The position numbers and the translations under genes are program-made. A stretch of 64,000 bases of DNA from PZPK01 sp963974595 (GTDB lineage: Bacteria; Pseudomonadota; Gammaproteobacteria; Pseudomonadales; Oleiphilaceae). Where the stretch lies: the NCBI GenBank assembly GCA_963974595.1, contig CAXBDA010000001.1, positions 48,956 to 112,955 on the forward strand. The letters run 5' to 3'. The notes under the pieces were generated by a model. It saw only the letters and a list, made by a program, of their open reading frames with translations. It made no database searches and was not told the origin of the DNA. Shown here piece after piece: positions 54,035-62,911 of this stretch; position 1 is the first letter of the stretch; each line of letters begins with the position of its first letter.

Positions 54035-56098
54035 TTATGTCAATGGAAGCTGCGAACTTGCCTCGATCTCTCCTATTGATTGTAGAATTTCAACAACCTC
54101 AGAAGCATATTCAGGGGCTTGTTCAACAATGGTAGCCGCAATGTCTGTCGCCTGCTCCGGCTGATTTTCCACGACATACTCCATATAATTGGCAATGGCC
54201 TCACTAAGCCCCAGCTGTTGTTGACCCTGAGGAGCTTCATCTTGCTGATCTTTTAAATTATTTATATACGTTTCGGCAACAATGCAGGAAGCTTCCGGCA
54301 TAGCTTCTGAAGCCTTATGCGCTAACTCGTCATGTTGCTCCGTTGCAGATTCAATTATGCAATTAAATACTTCAGCCGCTGCTTGCTGAGGATCTTCAAC
54401 TGCAAGATCAGCAGGACGCATCAGAGAAGACTCTTTATGAATTTGTTGGAAATACTCCTCCGTTAATTCCAGCAATTCTTCACTCTGATCATCACCAATA
54501 TTATCTACGGCCGTTTGAATAGCCGCACTTCCAAAGTTAGGTAATGCTCTCGCAATAGCCAACAATATTGCATTCCGGTTACTCGCATCCCCTTGCATAA
54601 TATATTCAACAAACTGTTCCATTTGTTCAGGCTGTGCTGAAACCAAGATATCGGCAATATCAGCACTTAATTTTGGAGCATATTCAATGATTGACTTATA
54701 AATGTAGGTGATACCAATATTAGCTTGCTCAGAAAGCACCGAGGCTATCGCATGCGTCTGATCAGGATCACTTTTAACAATCATTTGCGCCAACTCCACA
54801 GCTGCTTGAGGGGTTTCTAGTGCCAATTGAGCCACGGAATCAACCATTGGAGACGCTTCCGAACTCGAATCTTCATACACTGTTCGAGGGTCCAAATGTG
54901 GCACCATAGAATTAGGTGAACTCATGACAAAACTTTCTTGTTGATTGAGAGGCAGACTTTCTCGCACCTTCATTCGGTAAACAACAAAACATAAAAGCGG
55001 TATTTCAAGCAAGCACAAAGTAATGAATAGGCCTTGAGGCCCTGCATATTTCATCATTAACGAAGCCGCATACGGACCAAAAATGCTACCAATAGCATAG
55101 AAACTGAGCAATGAACTCATTGCACCAACCATCTGATTTTGCGTCACTTTATCAAATGTTTCAGATATTCCCAAAGGGTAAAGACATAGAACTAACCCAC
55201 TCATCACACCAATCATAATATAGGCTGAAGTTAATAGATCACTTTGAAAATACAACGGAAAAATAATACTTAAACCAATCATTATCGTCACCATGGAGAA
55301 TATAAGGCGACGACGATCGTACCTATCGGAAAGAAAACCGATCGGTAACTGCATTATAACTGCCCCAGCAACCGCTGAAGCCATCAAAATTGACAGCTCC
55401 AAATCAACCACACCATAAGCCCCCGCGTAAATCGGTAACAAGTTAATCAGGGCAGCATAGAGCAAACCACAAGACATGCAGCAAACCGCCCCTAGAGGTG
55501 AAATACTAAACGTTTTACGAAGCGATAAACTTTCAAAATCGTCCATTGTTGGGCCATGTAGTTTACCCACGACCAGCGGGCTAATTGAAATTGAGAATAA
55601 GATACCCGCTAAAATGAATAAGGTAGTCGAACTGGGAGGGGATAGGAGAATAAAGAACTGACTGATAGAAATAGCACTAAAAACTACAATTTGGTTAAAC
55701 GCTAAAACCTGACCACGGTTATTCTGACTCGTCGTTTGACTAAGCCAGCCATCAAAAGTAGCTATCGTTATGGCAACAGCAAAACCCATCAACAAACGCA
55801 TTGCTGCCCAGATCCATAAATCCATACTTAAGGCACAAACTAGAATTGCAAACGACGTCAAACTGCCACAAAAAGCAAAAGTCCGAATATGCCCTACTTT
55901 ATGAATAAACTGTTTTGAATAATTCGCGCCAATAAGATAACCAATGGCGTAAACAGAAAGAATTAAACCAATTTTATCGGTACTAACCTCTTCTAAAGAC
56001 AAACGCATAGGAATTAAGAGACTGACTAATCCGTTACCAGCCATAAAAATAAAACAGCTTAAAAAAAGCTGCATTAACGGTTTAATCGAGTTAACCAC
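54035..56098 (-). CDS. MFS transporter with long C-terminal helical-repeat domain
   Basis: 687 aa. Residues about 1-375 form a twelve-helix MFS transporter (ETFDK and GFLSDRYDRRRLIF in the central loop, LSQTTSQNNRGQVLA in loop 4-5) of the general sugar/drug efflux type. A Ser-rich linker (about 385-415) leads to about 270 residues of acidic amphipathic helices with a recurring pattern: TPQAAVELAQMIVKSDPDQT, PKLSADIADILVSAQPEQME, DPQQAAAEVFNCIIESATEQ and QPEQATDIAATIVEQAPEYA. Such an extension is not part of ordinary MFS proteins. Substrate and role of the tail are unknown. Confidence 0.8.
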   Translation of the reverse strand: MVNSIKPLMQLFLSCFIFMAGNGLVSLLIPMRLSLEEVSTDKIGLILSVYAIGYLIGANYSKQFIHKVGHIRTFAFCGSLTSFAILVCALSMDLWIWAAMRLLMGFAVAITIATFDGWLSQTTSQNNRGQVLAFNQIVVFSAISISQFFILLSPPSSTTLFILAGILFSISISPLVVGKLHGPTMDDFESLSLRKTFSISPLGAVCCMSCGLLYAALINLLPIYAGAYGVVDLELSILMASAVAGAVIMQLPIGFLSDRYDRRRLIFSMVTIMIGLSIIFPLYFQSDLLTSAYIMIGVMSGLVLCLYPLGISETFDKVTQNQMVGAMSSLLSFYAIGSIFGPYAASLMMKYAGPQGLFITLCLLEIPLLCFVVYRMKVRESLPLNQQESFVMSSPNSMVPHLDPRTVYEDSSSEASPMVDSVAQLALETPQAAVELAQMIVKSDPDQTHAIASVLSEQANIGITYIYKSIIEYAPKLSADIADILVSAQPEQMEQFVEYIMQGDASNRNAILLAIARALPNFGSAAIQTAVDNIGDDQSEELLELTEEYFQQIHKESSLMRPADLAVEDPQQAAAEVFNCIIESATEQHDELAHKASEAMPEASCIVAETYINNLKDQQDEAPQGQQQLGLSEAIANYMEYVVENQPEQATDIAATIVEQAPEYASEVVEILQSIGEIEASSQLPLT

Positions 56099-56463
56099 TC
56101 ATACCCCTTAATCCAGATTGACTCTAATTGCAGATAATTTGTTCTATTCAGAGCGCCGAAAAGCAAGTCTATAATTTGAGACTCATGATAGGACTGTGAT
56201 ATGCATGATATTGTCTTCAATATAGATATCTTCAGGCTATTTAAGACCTCTTTTCATTGGTGCTATCTTGCGGCCAAAATTCTATTTGGTAAAACAATTA
56301 ATGCAAATATATGCTGCTAAAACTAAGAAATTGGCGCAACGTAGTTTTATACTAAAGGAAACAGCGGCTTTGTATCTACCGGTATTTTGACTTAGTATTT
56401 TTTTCAACTTTAGTTAACCACTACAAACCACGCTTGGTAAGTATAGTGAATCAGGGTAATTTT
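56099..56463. other. Divergent intergenic region upstream of the DUF211 gene
   Basis: 365 bp. A usable promoter for the plus strand is TTGACT (56387-56392) with TAGTTA (56411-56416) at an 18-bp spacing, about 45 bp before the DUF211 start. The other 280 bp are AT-rich and should hold the MFS promoter on the minus strand; nothing else was recognised. Confidence 0.4.
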
Positions 56464-56733
56464 ATGGTTTTAGTCAAACGTATAGTTCTAGATGTGCTTA
56501 AACCCCACCAACCCAATGCTCTTGAGTTTTCACAGACAATAGCCGCGGCATGTAACGATTGCCAGGTGCATTTGACTGTTCTTGAGATGGATGAAAATAC
56601 CGAAACAGTTGAAGTAGTCATCACAGGAAACGCAATAAAGTTTGATGATATTCAATTAGCGATTAGCGATATGGGTGGCTCACTACACAGTATTGATCAA
56701 GTAGAGGTGCAAAGTGAAACAAACGATGCCTAG
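56464..56733 (+). CDS. DUF211 protein
   Basis: 89 aa from ATG 56464, chosen because AGGG lies 7 nt upstream; longer starts (TTG 56434, GTG 56446) have no ribosome site. The whole protein fits DUF211 (VLVKRIVLDVLKPHQPNALE, VEVVITGNAIKFDDIQLAIS, MGGSLHSIDQVEV), a small ferredoxin-like fold best known from archaea, with unproven biochemical role. It precedes the VIT-like membrane protein by 6 bp, so the two are co-translated. Confidence 0.83.
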   Translation: MVLVKRIVLDVLKPHQPNALEFSQTIAAACNDCQVHLTVLEMDENTETVEVVITGNAIKFDDIQLAISDMGGSLHSIDQVEVQSETNDA

Positions 56734-56739
56734 CGCTTA

Positions 56740-57324
56740 ATGGGCCTGTTAGATAAGGTAATATTTTTACTGCGAATAACCCAAACCAATGACATTGTAC
56801 GCCGTTATTTTGTGGTGAATGGTTTTGATGGTGCGCTCACTATGATGGGGCTCATTATCGGCTTTCTCGTCAGCACTCCGGCCGATTTAACCGTGATCAT
56901 TAACGCTTGCCTGGGAGCTGCGATCGCCTTGGGAATGAGTGGCTTTAGTAGTGCTTATATCAGCGAATCTGCAGAGCGGAAACGTGCCTTGGGAAAACTA
57001 GAGGATGCGATGATACAGGACCTTCATGAAAGTGCCCATGGTGAAGCCTCACGCTGGGTGCCTCTGCTGATAGCATTGGTCAATGGCTTGGCACCACTTG
57101 TAATCTCCCTTTTGATTCTGATGCCACTATGGCTGTCAAAATCAGGATTTCTTCTGCCCTTGCCGCCCCTCTATGCTGCAATTATTGTTGCCTTGTTTCT
57201 TGTATTCTTACTGGGCCTGTTTATAGGCCACATTGCAAAGATTTCCTGGTTACGTAGCGGTATTCAAACGTTGTTGGTTGCTGCACTAACCGCCGCAATG
57301 ATTTTTCTGGTCGCTAGATATTAG
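56740..57324 (+). CDS. VIT1/CCC1-like integral membrane protein
   Basis: 194 aa, five membrane helices. The start RRYFVVNGFDGALTMMGLII and the segment ALGMSGFSSAYISESAERKR match the VIT/CCC1 fold of iron and manganese transporters (G-D/N-G helix 1 and the S-x-Y helix 2 end). The metal-binding domain of plant VIT1 is mostly missing from the short loop (LEDAMIQDLHESAHGEA). Coupled to DUF211 by a 6-bp gap, a pairing also seen elsewhere. The transported ion is inferred from the family only. Confidence 0.78.
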   Translation: MGLLDKVIFLLRITQTNDIVRRYFVVNGFDGALTMMGLIIGFLVSTPADLTVIINACLGAAIALGMSGFSSAYISESAERKRALGKLEDAMIQDLHESAHGEASRWVPLLIALVNGLAPLVISLLILMPLWLSKSGFLLPLPPLYAAIIVALFLVFLLGLFIGHIAKISWLRSGIQTLLVAALTAAMIFLVARY

Positions 57325-57390
57325 AAGAGTATACTAATTTGGACCGGCATTGCAGTTGGTCATTAACGCTAATGAAGCGTCGAGTTTCAG

Positions 57391-57879
57391 ATGCCTGCGG
57401 ATGGTTTTTCGAACGAGCCACCATCGAAAAAACATTTGACGGTAAAAATACCGCAGGGCGTCATTGATGGTGCAAGAATTCGCCTGAAGGGACAAGGTAA
57501 ACTGGGTCATAACAGCGGTATGGCAGGCGATTTATATTTGCATATTCGCGTTGTGCCCCACCCTTTATTCGATGTCTCTGGGCATAATATCACTATCACA
57601 GTCCCATTGACTCCTTGGGAGGCTGCGCTAGGCACCAAAATTATAGTCCCCACCTTAGAAGGAAAAATAAACCTTACAATCCCTCCGAATACTCAAAGCG
57701 GAGAGAAGTCACGCATAAAGGGCAAGGGTTTGAAAACCAAGACCGCCAATGGTGATTTATACACCATTATCAAAGTGGTTATGCCTGCTAAAACCAGTGA
57801 AAACGCAAAACAGCTATGGCAAGAACTGGCGGCTAAAGAAGCCTTTAACCCTAGAGAAGAGTGGAGTGTGCAGTCATGA
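57391..57879 (+). pseudogene. cbpA: CbpA lacking its J-domain (5'-truncated)
   Basis: 162 codons that align with the C-terminal half of the DnaJ-like chaperone CbpA: LTVKIPQGVIDGARIRLKGQ, GDLYLHIRVVPHPLF, VPLTPWEAALGTK, then LTIPPNTQSG and GDLYTIIKVVMP. The J-domain and first client-binding region (about 130 residues) are missing. An in-frame TGA occurs five codons before the ATG, and there is no ribosome site, so the front was deleted or replaced by the VIT-like gene end 66 bp upstream. It overlaps the cbpM start by the ATGA junction. It may give a truncated protein, but cannot stimulate DnaK. Confidence 0.8.
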
Positions 57880-58211
57880 ACGAAAAACTATTCAGAATTT
57901 CATTTGATGAACTGTGCCAACTTGAAGGCATAGAAGGCCATCTAATTATTGAGGTTGTCGAGTATGGCATTGTTGTCCCCTTAAACAAGGCCAAAGAAAA
58001 ATCAAATGAGAAACAATGGCTATTTGATACAGGCAATCTTCATTGGATCAAAAAAGCGCTGCGTTTACACCATGATCTGGAAATAGATTGGGTTGCCATC
58101 GCCATGGTGATCGATTTAATGCAGCAGAAAGAAGCGTTGCAGAAAGAAAATGAAACCTATCAACGGCAACTTGAGAGATTCATAACAGGCGACACACACT
58201 ACACCGAATAG
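57876..58211 (+). CDS. cbpM: Chaperone modulator CbpM
   Basis: 111 aa from ATG 57876, which overlaps the cbpA stop (ATGA). MerR-like helical fold: ISFDELCQLEGIEGHLIIEV, then WIKKALRLHHDLEIDW and LMQQKEALQKENETYQRQLE at the end. CbpM binds the J-domain of CbpA and blocks its work with DnaK. Because the neighbouring cbpA has lost that J-domain, this modulator has no local target; it could act on another J-protein or be decaying. The frame is intact. Confidence 0.85.
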   Translation: MNEKLFRISFDELCQLEGIEGHLIIEVVEYGIVVPLNKAKEKSNEKQWLFDTGNLHWIKKALRLHHDLEIDWVAIAMVIDLMQQKEALQKENETYQRQLERFITGDTHYTE

Positions 58212-58252
58212 AAAGAGAACGGCATAGACACCCATAGGGTCAGACTATTGAA

Positions 58253-58303
58253 ATCCAGCTAAGCACAGGTAGAAAAATGACCTGCTGACCTAGCTGGATA
58301 TTT
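58253..58303 (+). terminator. Two-part stem terminator after cbpM
   Basis: ATCCAGCTA and TAGCTGGAT (9-bp perfect arms) enclose a second stem CAGGT/ACCTG, and the outer stem leads into ATTTT. It begins 41 bp after the cbpM stop. Confidence 0.65.
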
Positions 58304-58394
58304 TAATAGGATTTGGCCGCGCCTGCTGTCTAGACTTAGGGTATCACTTTTACAGCTGATTACGCCAAAGCGCCTTTGCTGAATATATGTACCA

Positions 58395-58970
58395 TCAACG
58401 CTTTCTCATCTGCATTAATGTGCTACGTAAAAAATTACGTCTTGGTGAAAGATTTGGACCGTCATAAACGCTTTTTACATCAGATACAGAATAGATTGCA
58501 GTTTTGTCGAAATCTCTGATTAACTGGATAAGCGAAGAAACTTTACGTCTTTTTTCAGTAATAAACAGCAGCTCAATCGGATGGGATTCTCCCATATCAC
58601 CGTCGAATGAAATGACCTTATAGCCGTCCTTACGTAATTTTTCTGCCAAGACATCACGATTGAATGATATGCAACGGACAAGTTCATCACCAATAGCAAA
58701 GCGGCTTTCAATCGAAATACCGACATAATTGCCCACGGCAAAACCACTTGCATAGGCCAATGCAAGATACCATTGATCAAGGTGTGCAAAAACCTGGGCC
58801 GCAGCAACTAACCAGATAGTGATTTCAAAAAAACCGATAAATGAGGCTAGAAATTTGCGGCCACGAAATACTACAATTGTTCGAAATGTTGCAAGGGAAA
58901 CGTCAGCAACTCTGGCAAAGAATATCAACGGTGCTAACAAATACGGGTATTCAATTAATAATTCTGACAT
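58395..58970 (-). CDS. UPF0316 family membrane protein (DUF5698/DUF2179)
   Basis: 191 aa from ATG 58970, chosen for AGGAA 6 nt upstream; the in-frame start at 58997 has none. Three N-terminal membrane helices (YLLAPLIFFARVADVSLATF to SFIGFFEITIWLVAAAQVFA and ALAYASGFAVGNYVGISIES), then a cytoplasmic domain ending LSPRRNFLRSTLMQMRKR. Fits the UPF0316 family, widespread in bacteria and uncharacterised. It is the last minus-strand gene of this side, 96 bp from ptsP, and may be independent. Confidence 0.8.
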   Translation of the reverse strand: MSELLIEYPYLLAPLIFFARVADVSLATFRTIVVFRGRKFLASFIGFFEITIWLVAAAQVFAHLDQWYLALAYASGFAVGNYVGISIESRFAIGDELVRCISFNRDVLAEKLRKDGYKVISFDGDMGESHPIELLFITEKRRKVSSLIQLIRDFDKTAIYSVSDVKSVYDGPNLSPRRNFLRSTLMQMRKR

Positions 58971-59066
58971 TACTATTCCTAATAAATTGCGATTCAAACA
59001 TTAACACCTTGCTCAACGAAATCGGCTTTAGAGGTGTAGCTACGATGCATTGAGATAGAGTAGGTT

Positions 59067-61311
59067 TTAATCAGCGTTGAATTCAAGCAAAGCAAACTCT
59101 TCAATAAGTTTATTGCCATTATCTCGTATTTGTTTAGCGCTCGACATATCGAGTGCTCGACTCAAAAATTTATCCATAAAGCTCTTATCAAGGTTTGATA
59201 TCATTGCTTTGACTAGGGGGATTTTTGAAGAATTCATACTCAATTTTTTTATGCCCATTGCGATTAACAAAATTGCTGAAACAGGATCGGATGACATTTC
59301 ACCGCAGACACATACGGGTAAATTGTACTTCCTTGCTTCTTTTACAATACGGTAAATCTCAAAAACTACGGCAGGATGAACAAAGTCAAACCGGTCTGCT
59401 ACCCGCGAATTATTTCTATCAATGGCCAGCAGGTATTGGCTCAAATCATTCGAGCCGATTGAAATAAAATCTATATCATCAAACCAAAATTTTATTTGGC
59501 TGATAGCGGCTGGAACTTCAATCATTACCCCCAGCTTGGGTTTCTTAAATACACTACCTTCTTGTGTCAATTGAGACATTGCATCATTTAAAACATTGGA
59601 AAACGTTTTAATTTCATCAAGTGAGCTGACCATCGGCAACAATACATTTAAATCACCAGTATTGCCTGCAGCTTTCAACATTGCCCTAACCTGTGTCATT
59701 AATAACTGCACGTTGTCGAGCGTAAAGCGTATCCCTCGCCAACCCATCGCAGGATTTTCCTCGCCGTTGATCGGAAAGTAAGGTAACTGTTTATCTCCAC
59801 CAACATCTAAAGTTCGCATATAAACCGGTTTGTTTTTGTAGTGATTAAATACATTTTTGTAAATATCAAATTGTTCATCTTCAGTTGGAAAGGTCTCACT
59901 GCAAATGAACGGAATCTCTGTTCTGAATAAACCAACGCCTTCCGCACCATGCTTTATTCCCGGGCTAATATCAGACATTAAACCGCTGTTTGTTAATAAT
60001 TGAATATGGATGCCATTTTTAGTGATTGCCGCCTTGTGCTTAAGCGTCGCCAACTCTTTTTCAAAGTTTTTTTCTCTTTCAATTACCTCTAAATATTCAG
60101 TCAATATATCGTCAGAAGGGTTTATAATCACTTTCCCTTCGTTACCATCAACTAGCATGACACCCTCAAATGTTTTTTCTAGAATACCCTGAACACCCAT
60201 AACAGCAGGAACACCTAATGCACTCGCTACGATTGAAGTATGAGACAGCTTTGAGCCACCAGAGCACACAATACCCTTTAGTTGAGTTACCGGAATTTTG
60301 GCTATATCGGAAACTGAGATTTCTTCGCCTATTAGAATGATAGGTTCCTGCCCTAATAGATCAAAATACTGATCAACTTTGTTTCCTAAAAATGTATGAT
60401 AAAGTTTATTCCCGATATGCCATACATCTTCACTTCTGGCTTTTAAGTAGAGGTCATCCATTTGCAGAAATAGCTCAGCAAAATATTGAATCGCATTTTT
60501 TAAAGATGTAATTAAGGAAAAGCCTTCACTTATTCCAAACTCAACTTTATCCAATAGTGTTTGATCAAATAGCAGCATAGTATAGGCGTCGAACATACTG
60601 ATGATCTCTGTCGAAACATTTTGCCCCAGTGCTTCCTTTTCAACGGTTAAGTCGCTGTCTACTTTTTGTAGCAGTTTTAGCCAACACTCTTTTTCGTAAA
60701 CAGGGTCATCACAATAGGATATTTGAACATCATTCAAGCTATCTTTTTGACATAAATAAGCATGGCCTATTCCAACCCCTTCAGATGCCGATATACCGCT
60801 ATATAGTGTTTTAGGCGATGACTGTTTGAGTTCGTTAGGCAATAGATTGACGATAAGCGCAATATGAGAGGCTAAAGTCGTGATAAAAGCTTCATTTTTG
60901 ACGGATAATTTTCTGGCTTTAAGACTTTGAACTACCAGTACGCCAATAACATTGCCATGACTAACGAGGGGGGACGCCACAAAAACTCTTAAATTTATCT
61001 TCAATGACATCATCAATACAAAGATATTCAGGATGCTTCAGGCCATTTGAAAGATTAATGGTACGCCTATCTTTGACCACAAGCCCTACTAGCCCTTTTC
61101 CTTTCGGGATAACAACGGGTCTTATTGCGATTAACCCATGGGTCGCAAGCAATACAAGATTATAATCCTGGTCTAGCCGGTATAGGCTGCATACATCAAC
61201 ATCCAAACTTCCGCTAATTTCATCAACGATGACAGATACTTGCTCAAAGGCAGTAGGTACCAAAACAACTTGCTGAGTAATTCTTGTTAACTCTAAAATC
61301 ACATCTTTCAT
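59067..61311 (-). pseudogene. ptsP: PTS-Ntr enzyme I PtsP, interrupted by a frameshift in a homopolymer
   Basis: Encodes GAF + PEP-utilising enzyme I, the first phosphocarrier of the nitrogen PTS. The N-terminal GAF part (61311 to about 60973) ends FCGVP then PR and a stop; the rest (VSHGNVIGVLVVQSLKARKL onward, to 59067) is in another frame. Removing one base from the six G at 60968-60973 (C on the coding strand) restores FCGVPLVSHGNVIGVLVVQ and one 747-aa frame, close to the length of E. coli PtsP. Downstream motifs are intact: CSGGSKLSHTSIVASALG with the active-site His, GAEGVGLFRTEIPF, and CGEMSSDPVSAILL. It may be a true null, a sequencing error, or a phase-variable site. Confidence 0.85.
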
Positions 61312-61403
61312 TGTCTTATTCCGCAGCCCTTTTAAAATAAAACCTATAGTGGGCTATGGTCATGTTTAATGATTCACTCCCCCTGCCTGATTCCAATTTA
61401 GCT

Positions 61404-61865
61404 TTACTTGTTAATGTCTATGTCCCCCTTTCGACCCAATAAATACTCTTTAGATGGATTAACAAGGAACCTATCCACCATTGCTTCACGACCTAGCAGC
61501 ATTAGATATGACATACTGGAGCGGTCAGTTAGAGTCACTTCGATTGGCCAGCTTTGCCCCCCCATACAAATCGTCGTATCTATAACGTAACGTTTCTCCT
61601 TTCCAGCGTTTGAGCTCTTAATCGCTCGTTCTTCTTTTACTCTTGCTGAACGACGTACTACGCGTGTCACATTATGGCTATCTGGGTGAATGTCAAAACT
61701 CACCCATAATTCATCATCTCTGGTCCCAGTCTCAATGTTATCAACGTGCAACGACGATGTTTTCGCACCGGTATCTACGCGCACATTTAAGGTTGAAATA
61801 TGTAACTCAGGCAAGTCACACTCCTCAATTGAACCCACTATCGTTTCAATTTTTTTATCTGACAT
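61404..61865 (-). CDS. RimB-like retropepsin-type protease (ATP-dependent zinc protease family)
   Basis: 153 aa. The retropepsin motif RVDTGAKTSSLH (catalytic Asp in DTGA) and the later SYLMLLGREAMVDRFLV define the family, first misnamed an ATP-dependent zinc protease. In Pseudomonas its homologue RimB belongs to the rim operon, removing the glutamates that RimK adds to ribosomal protein S6. Here it is third after rimK and the aspartoacylase-like gene, 11 bp from the latter. Function by analogy. Confidence 0.83.
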   Translation of the reverse strand: MSDKKIETIVGSIEECDLPELHISTLNVRVDTGAKTSSLHVDNIETGTRDDELWVSFDIHPDSHNVTRVVRRSARVKEERAIKSSNAGKEKRYVIDTTICMGGQSWPIEVTLTDRSSMSYLMLLGREAMVDRFLVNPSKEYLLGRKGDIDINK

Positions 61866-61876
61866 TTCGTAGCACC

Positions 61877-62908
61877 TTATGAAAGTAAAGGGTTGTCATC
61901 ATCAGGGATGAGATTGTCTTGCATAATTTCAATATTTTCAGCGACGTCATCTGGTTTTGAAAAATAGGCCACGTGGTACATCGCTTCCCCTTCCTGAGCT
62001 AAGGGTATATTTTGCTTCCCTATGATGATGCCTTTTGCGTTACTGAGTACACCATCCAGTTTCTTCCCAAATGGGTCTTTGATGATGGCTAAACACTCCC
62101 CCTTCTCTACGTGATCGCCTAACTGCTTCATATGGGTAACAAAACCGCTATCGGTTGCGCGAACCCATCCACTTTGCCTCGCAACAAAAGGCTCCACCGT
62201 ATTAGCTTTGGATTTAACTTTTCTAAGCATACCCAAGTGCCTCATTATATTAATGACACCTTTTGCACCAGCTCGGATAGATAACTCATCAAACCTTAGC
62301 GCTTCGCCTGCTTCATATAGAAGCACACGTACCCCCAAACTATCTGCAGACTCTCGTAAAGAGCCATCGCGTAAGTTTGAATTTAGTAGAACAGGCACAC
62401 CAAAAGCTTTTGCCATTTCATGCGTCGCCTCATCATCCAAGTTTGCCCTGATTTGTGGATAATTCGTTCTATGTAGAGCACCGGTATGTAAGTCGATACC
62501 GTAATCGCACTTTGCGACTATTTCGTTTAAAAAAAGATGTGAGATTCGCCCCGCCAAAGACCCTTTTTTAGTACCAGGAAATGATCGATTCAAATCTCGC
62601 CTATCGGGTAAATAGCGACTTTGGTTAAGTACCCCGTAACCATTAACAAAGGGCACTGCTATCAAGGTCCCTTTCATGGTATTGATGCTCTTACTATTGA
62701 TAACACGACTAATAATCTCAATACCATTTAATTCATCACCATGAATAGCAGCACTCACAAATATGGTTGGCCCAGATCTTTTTCCTCGCTTAACAAAAAC
62801 AGGAATAGACATGTTGGTATCGGTATAAAGCGACACCGTCGGCAATTCTATCTGTTTGGTTTCGCCTGGAAAAACCTCAACACCAGCGATAACAATGGAC
62901 TTATTCAT
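61877..62908 (-). CDS. Succinylglutamate desuccinylase/aspartoacylase-family deacylase
   Basis: 343 aa M14-like zinc deacylase. Zinc ligands in SAAIHGDELNGIEI (His, Glu) and the DLHTGALHR segment are clear, with the RDLNRSFPG substrate motif. C-terminal extension (about 245-335, VARQSGWVRATDSGFV) forms a small beta domain. It lies between rimK and the RimB-like gene, gaps 3 and 11 bp, so it is part of the same protein-modification operon. Its natural substrate is unknown; it may hydrolyse small N-acyl amino acids or glutamyl products. Confidence 0.87.
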   Translation of the reverse strand: MNKSIVIAGVEVFPGETKQIELPTVSLYTDTNMSIPVFVKRGKRSGPTIFVSAAIHGDELNGIEIISRVINSKSINTMKGTLIAVPFVNGYGVLNQSRYLPDRRDLNRSFPGTKKGSLAGRISHLFLNEIVAKCDYGIDLHTGALHRTNYPQIRANLDDEATHEMAKAFGVPVLLNSNLRDGSLRESADSLGVRVLLYEAGEALRFDELSIRAGAKGVINIMRHLGMLRKVKSKANTVEPFVARQSGWVRATDSGFVTHMKQLGDHVEKGECLAIIKDPFGKKLDGVLSNAKGIIIGKQNIPLAQEGEAMYHVAYFSKPDDVAENIEIMQDNLIPDDDNPLLS

Positions 62909-62911
62909 ATC

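Noticed and set aside
59067..61016. Treating the enzyme I part of ptsP as an independent gene starting MMMSLKINLRVF.
   Set aside because: Those first residues are a frameshifted reading of the GAF domain; the two frames are one gene broken at the G run.
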